Origin: a bacterium
GTDB taxonomy: Bacteria > UBP18 > UBA7526
Direction of reading: 5' to 3'
NCBI GenBank assembly: GCA_030616365.1
Contig: JAUWXM010000060.1
Span: forward strand, 1-6,736
DNA length: 6,736 nucleotides
Numbering within the stretch: the first letter of the stretch is position 1; every line of letters begins with the position of its first letter. Below, in pieces: positions 5,336 to 6,736 of the stretch. The translations under genes were made by a program, and so were the position numbers. The notes below the pieces were generated by a model. That model was given only the letters and a program-made list of their open reading frames with translations. It made no database searches and had not been told where the DNA came from.

Positions 5336-6159
5336 TTTTAAAGACAGTCTTTGTCTTCATTTTCGGGACCTGCGTGGGGAGCTTCTTGAATGTCTGCATC
5401 TGGCGCCTTCCTCGGAATAAATCCATCATTACCCCTCGCTCCTTTTGTCCTCACTGCCAGACCTCTATTAAGGGATATGACAATATTCCCCTGATAAGTT
5501 ATCTTGCCCTTAAAGGAAGATGCAGAGACTGCGGAAAAAGGATATCACCACGCTACTTCATTGTAGAACTCTTAACCGGGATGATTTTCGCCCTTTTCTA
5601 TTTCAACTATCTGCTGGGCAATTTTCCTCTGGGAGAGTTGTTCCTCTATCTTCTCTTGGCTTCAGCATTGATTGCCATCACCTTCATAGACTTTGAGCAT
5701 AAGATGATCCCGGATAGGATTACCTATCCTGGTATAGTAATCGGCCTCTTAGCAAGCCTTATAATCAAGCACCAGGCTCCTTTTATTCTTTCCCATATCC
5801 CAAGGGTTGACTCCCTCATCGACTCCTCTCTCGGATTATTGGCAGGGGGAGGAATTTTGTGGACCATTGCTATCTTAAGTAGGGGAGGAATGGGAGGAGG
5901 AGATATAAAGTTGGGGGCCATGATCGGTGCCTTCTTAGGCTGGCAACCTACCTTGTTGACACTATTGTTGGCCTTCTTTGCGGGCGCTGTGGTAGGAATT
6001 ATTCTCATGCTCTTGAAACTATTTACTAGTAAAAGTCTCAAGGCTGCCTGGAGAAAGAGGAAGGAATTCATTCCTTTCGGTCCCTATCTCGCCCTGGCTA
6101 CTCTGGCGATCATTCTAAAAGGCCAGGCAATTATGGGCTGGTACTTTAGAATATTTTAA
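5332..6159 (+). CDS. pilD: Type IV prepilin peptidase / N-methyltransferase (A24 family, PilD/GspO-like)
   Basis: Inner-membrane aspartic protease that cleaves the leader of type IV pilin-like and type II secretion pseudopilin precursors; family members with this architecture also N-methylate the new terminus. The 275 residues form an integral membrane protein with several hydrophobic segments. GSFLNVCIWRLPR (16-28) opens the N-terminal domain. The cytoplasmic zinc loop has CPHC (C39, C42) and CRDC (C64, C67) around NIPLISYLALKGRC. The two peptidase aspartates are D120 in FIDFEHKMIPD and D191 in GGGDIKLGAMIGAFLG. PFGPYLALA near 248-256 is the usual ending. Start ATG 5332 lies in the aroE stop (ATGA). 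The pilin substrates are not in this window, so whether it serves pili or secretion is open. Its place between two shikimate genes looks like operon packing. Confidence 0.95.
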   Translation: MILKTVFVFIFGTCVGSFLNVCIWRLPRNKSIITPRSFCPHCQTSIKGYDNIPLISYLALKGRCRDCGKRISPRYFIVELLTGMIFALFYFNYLLGNFPLGELFLYLLLASALIAITFIDFEHKMIPDRITYPGIVIGLLASLIIKHQAPFILSHIPRVDSLIDSSLGLLAGGGILWTIAILSRGGMGGGDIKLGAMIGAFLGWQPTLLTLLLAFFAGAVVGIILMLLKLFTSKSLKAAWRKRKEFIPFGPYLALATLAIILKGQAIMGWYFRIF

Positions 6160-6167
6160 GTTACAAT

Positions 6168-6226
6168 TAACAATGAGCACGTAACATTTCTTATTTTTCA
6201 TTGTTCAATGTTCATTGTTACTTTTT
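6168..6226. repeat. Inverted repeat with a 7-bp tandem repeat in the right arm, before aroC
   Basis: TAACAATGAGCA (6168-6179) pairs with TGTTCATTGTTA (6209-6220) over 12 positions with a single G-T wobble, around a 29-base loop. The right side is a heptamer series: TTCATTG (6197-6203), TTCAATG (6204-6210) and TTCATTG (6211-6217). Five Ts follow at 6222-6226, so a weak A/T-rich terminator after the prepilin peptidase gene is possible but not convincing. A further small stem, TTCCG/CGGAA (6230-6234 and 6240-6244), lies just before the aroC ribosome site. Confidence 0.7.
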
Positions 6227-6246
6227 ACTTTCCGACGAGCGGAATG

Positions 6247-6252
6247 AGGAGG
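6247..6252 (+). promoter_or_regulatory. Shine-Dalgarno of aroC
   Basis: AGGAGG lies five bases before the ATG at 6258 and supports that start. An ATG at 6244 is out of frame with the chorismate synthase reading frame. Confidence 0.8.
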
Positions 6253-6257
6253 CGGAG

Positions 6258-6736
6258 ATGCTAAGATACTTGACTGCTGGTGAATCGCATGGAAGGTCTT
6301 TAATGGCCATTCTGGAAGGAATGCCCTCTGGTCTAAGAGTAGATAAGGCTATTATTGATAAAGAACTTAAGAGAAGACAGGCAGGCTATGGAAGAGGGAA
6401 GAGGATGGAGATCGAAAAGGATAGGGTTCAAATACTATCCGGAATGAGGGGAGGAGAGACCCTGGGAAGCCCCATTGCTCTTTCCATCCCTAATCGAGAC
6501 TGGAAGAACTGGAAACTGATTATGGATCCCGTCAGGCCAGGCAAAGAAGGAAAGGTGACCAGGCCACGACCGGGCCATGCAGACCTGGTAGGAGTCCTGA
6601 AGTATGATCAGGATGATATAAGGAATGTTCTGGAGAGGGCTTCTGCGCGGGAGACAGCAGCCAGGGTAGCCATAGGTGTTATAACCAAGATCCTTCTCTC
6701 TGAATTTGGGATCTCAATCATTAGTCAGGTCATTCA
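6258..6736 (+). CDS. aroC: Chorismate synthase, 3'-truncated by window
   Basis: Converts 5-enolpyruvylshikimate-3-phosphate to chorismate with reduced FMN, the last step of the shikimate pathway. The first 159 codons are visible, less than half of a usual chorismate synthase, and the frame is still open at the window end. MLRYLTAGESHGRSLMAILEGMPSG is the classic N-terminal signature, with His11 as one catalytic histidine. RRQAGYGRGKRMEIEKD and VQILSGMRGGETLGSPIAL follow. TRPRPGHADLVG (101-112) carries the second catalytic histidine, His107, and RASARETAARVAIG (137-150) is the second family signature. The gene shares its pathway with aroE two genes upstream; the 98-bp spacer with repeats leaves open whether it is on the same transcript. 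Confidence 0.97.
   Translation, partial: MLRYLTAGESHGRSLMAILEGMPSGLRVDKAIIDKELKRRQAGYGRGKRMEIEKDRVQILSGMRGGETLGSPIALSIPNRDWKNWKLIMDPVRPGKEGKVTRPRPGHADLVGVLKYDQDDIRNVLERASARETAARVAIGVITKILLSEFGISIISQVI

Noticed and set aside
1..6736. Mobile element, phage or defence genes
   Set aside because: No transposase, integrase, phage, toxin-antitoxin or restriction gene is visible; all genes are core metabolism, peptidase-family or small membrane proteins.

Overview
The window reads as a bacterial chromosome segment of moderate GC content. It is packed with core-metabolism genes, all on the + strand. An oxygen-sensitive, ferredoxin-dependent 2-oxoacid oxidoreductase points to an anaerobic lifestyle. 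A type IV pilus/type II secretion prepilin peptidase, a complete-looking arginine/aromatic biosynthesis context, heavy AGA/AGG and ATA codon use, and unusual intergenic repeats fit an uncultured bacterial lineage. The phylum cannot be fixed from sequence reading alone.

Left block (2-2820): the 3' part of korA, then korB, korC, argA and a small two-helix membrane protein. korA/korB and korC/argA overlap by ATGA, so this looks like one transcription unit. The three Kor/Vor subunits make an enzyme that oxidatively decarboxylates a 2-oxoacid to acyl-CoA with ferredoxin as acceptor. The small ferredoxin-like subunit is probably upstream, outside the window. ArgA is the single-domain GNAT form of N-acetylglutamate synthase, the first step of arginine synthesis.

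Middle block (2821-3169): about 350 bp without a convincing gene. It holds a 58-bp tandem repeat (three full copies and a partial fourth) and a pair of 28-bp direct repeats. Each 28-bp repeat forms a short stem capped by GAA, and the two differ by compensatory base changes.

Right block (3170-6736): a TldE/PmbA-like protein, aroE (shikimate dehydrogenase), a type IV prepilin peptidase, and the first 159 codons of aroC (chorismate synthase). tldE/aroE are 3 bp apart and aroE/prepilin peptidase overlap by 4 bp. A 98-bp repeat-bearing gap precedes aroC. AroE and AroC act in the shikimate pathway; the prepilin peptidase between them is functionally unrelated.

The most unusual feature is the repeat content. 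Four different short tandem repeats, all phased at 7 bp, occur at three places: inside korA (translated in frame), between korB and korC (two families), and between the prepilin peptidase and aroC. Each place also carries an inverted repeat. Together with the 58-bp array and the covarying GAA hairpins, they suggest active generation of small structured repeats in this genome. No new defence system, CRISPR array or insertion sequence was found.
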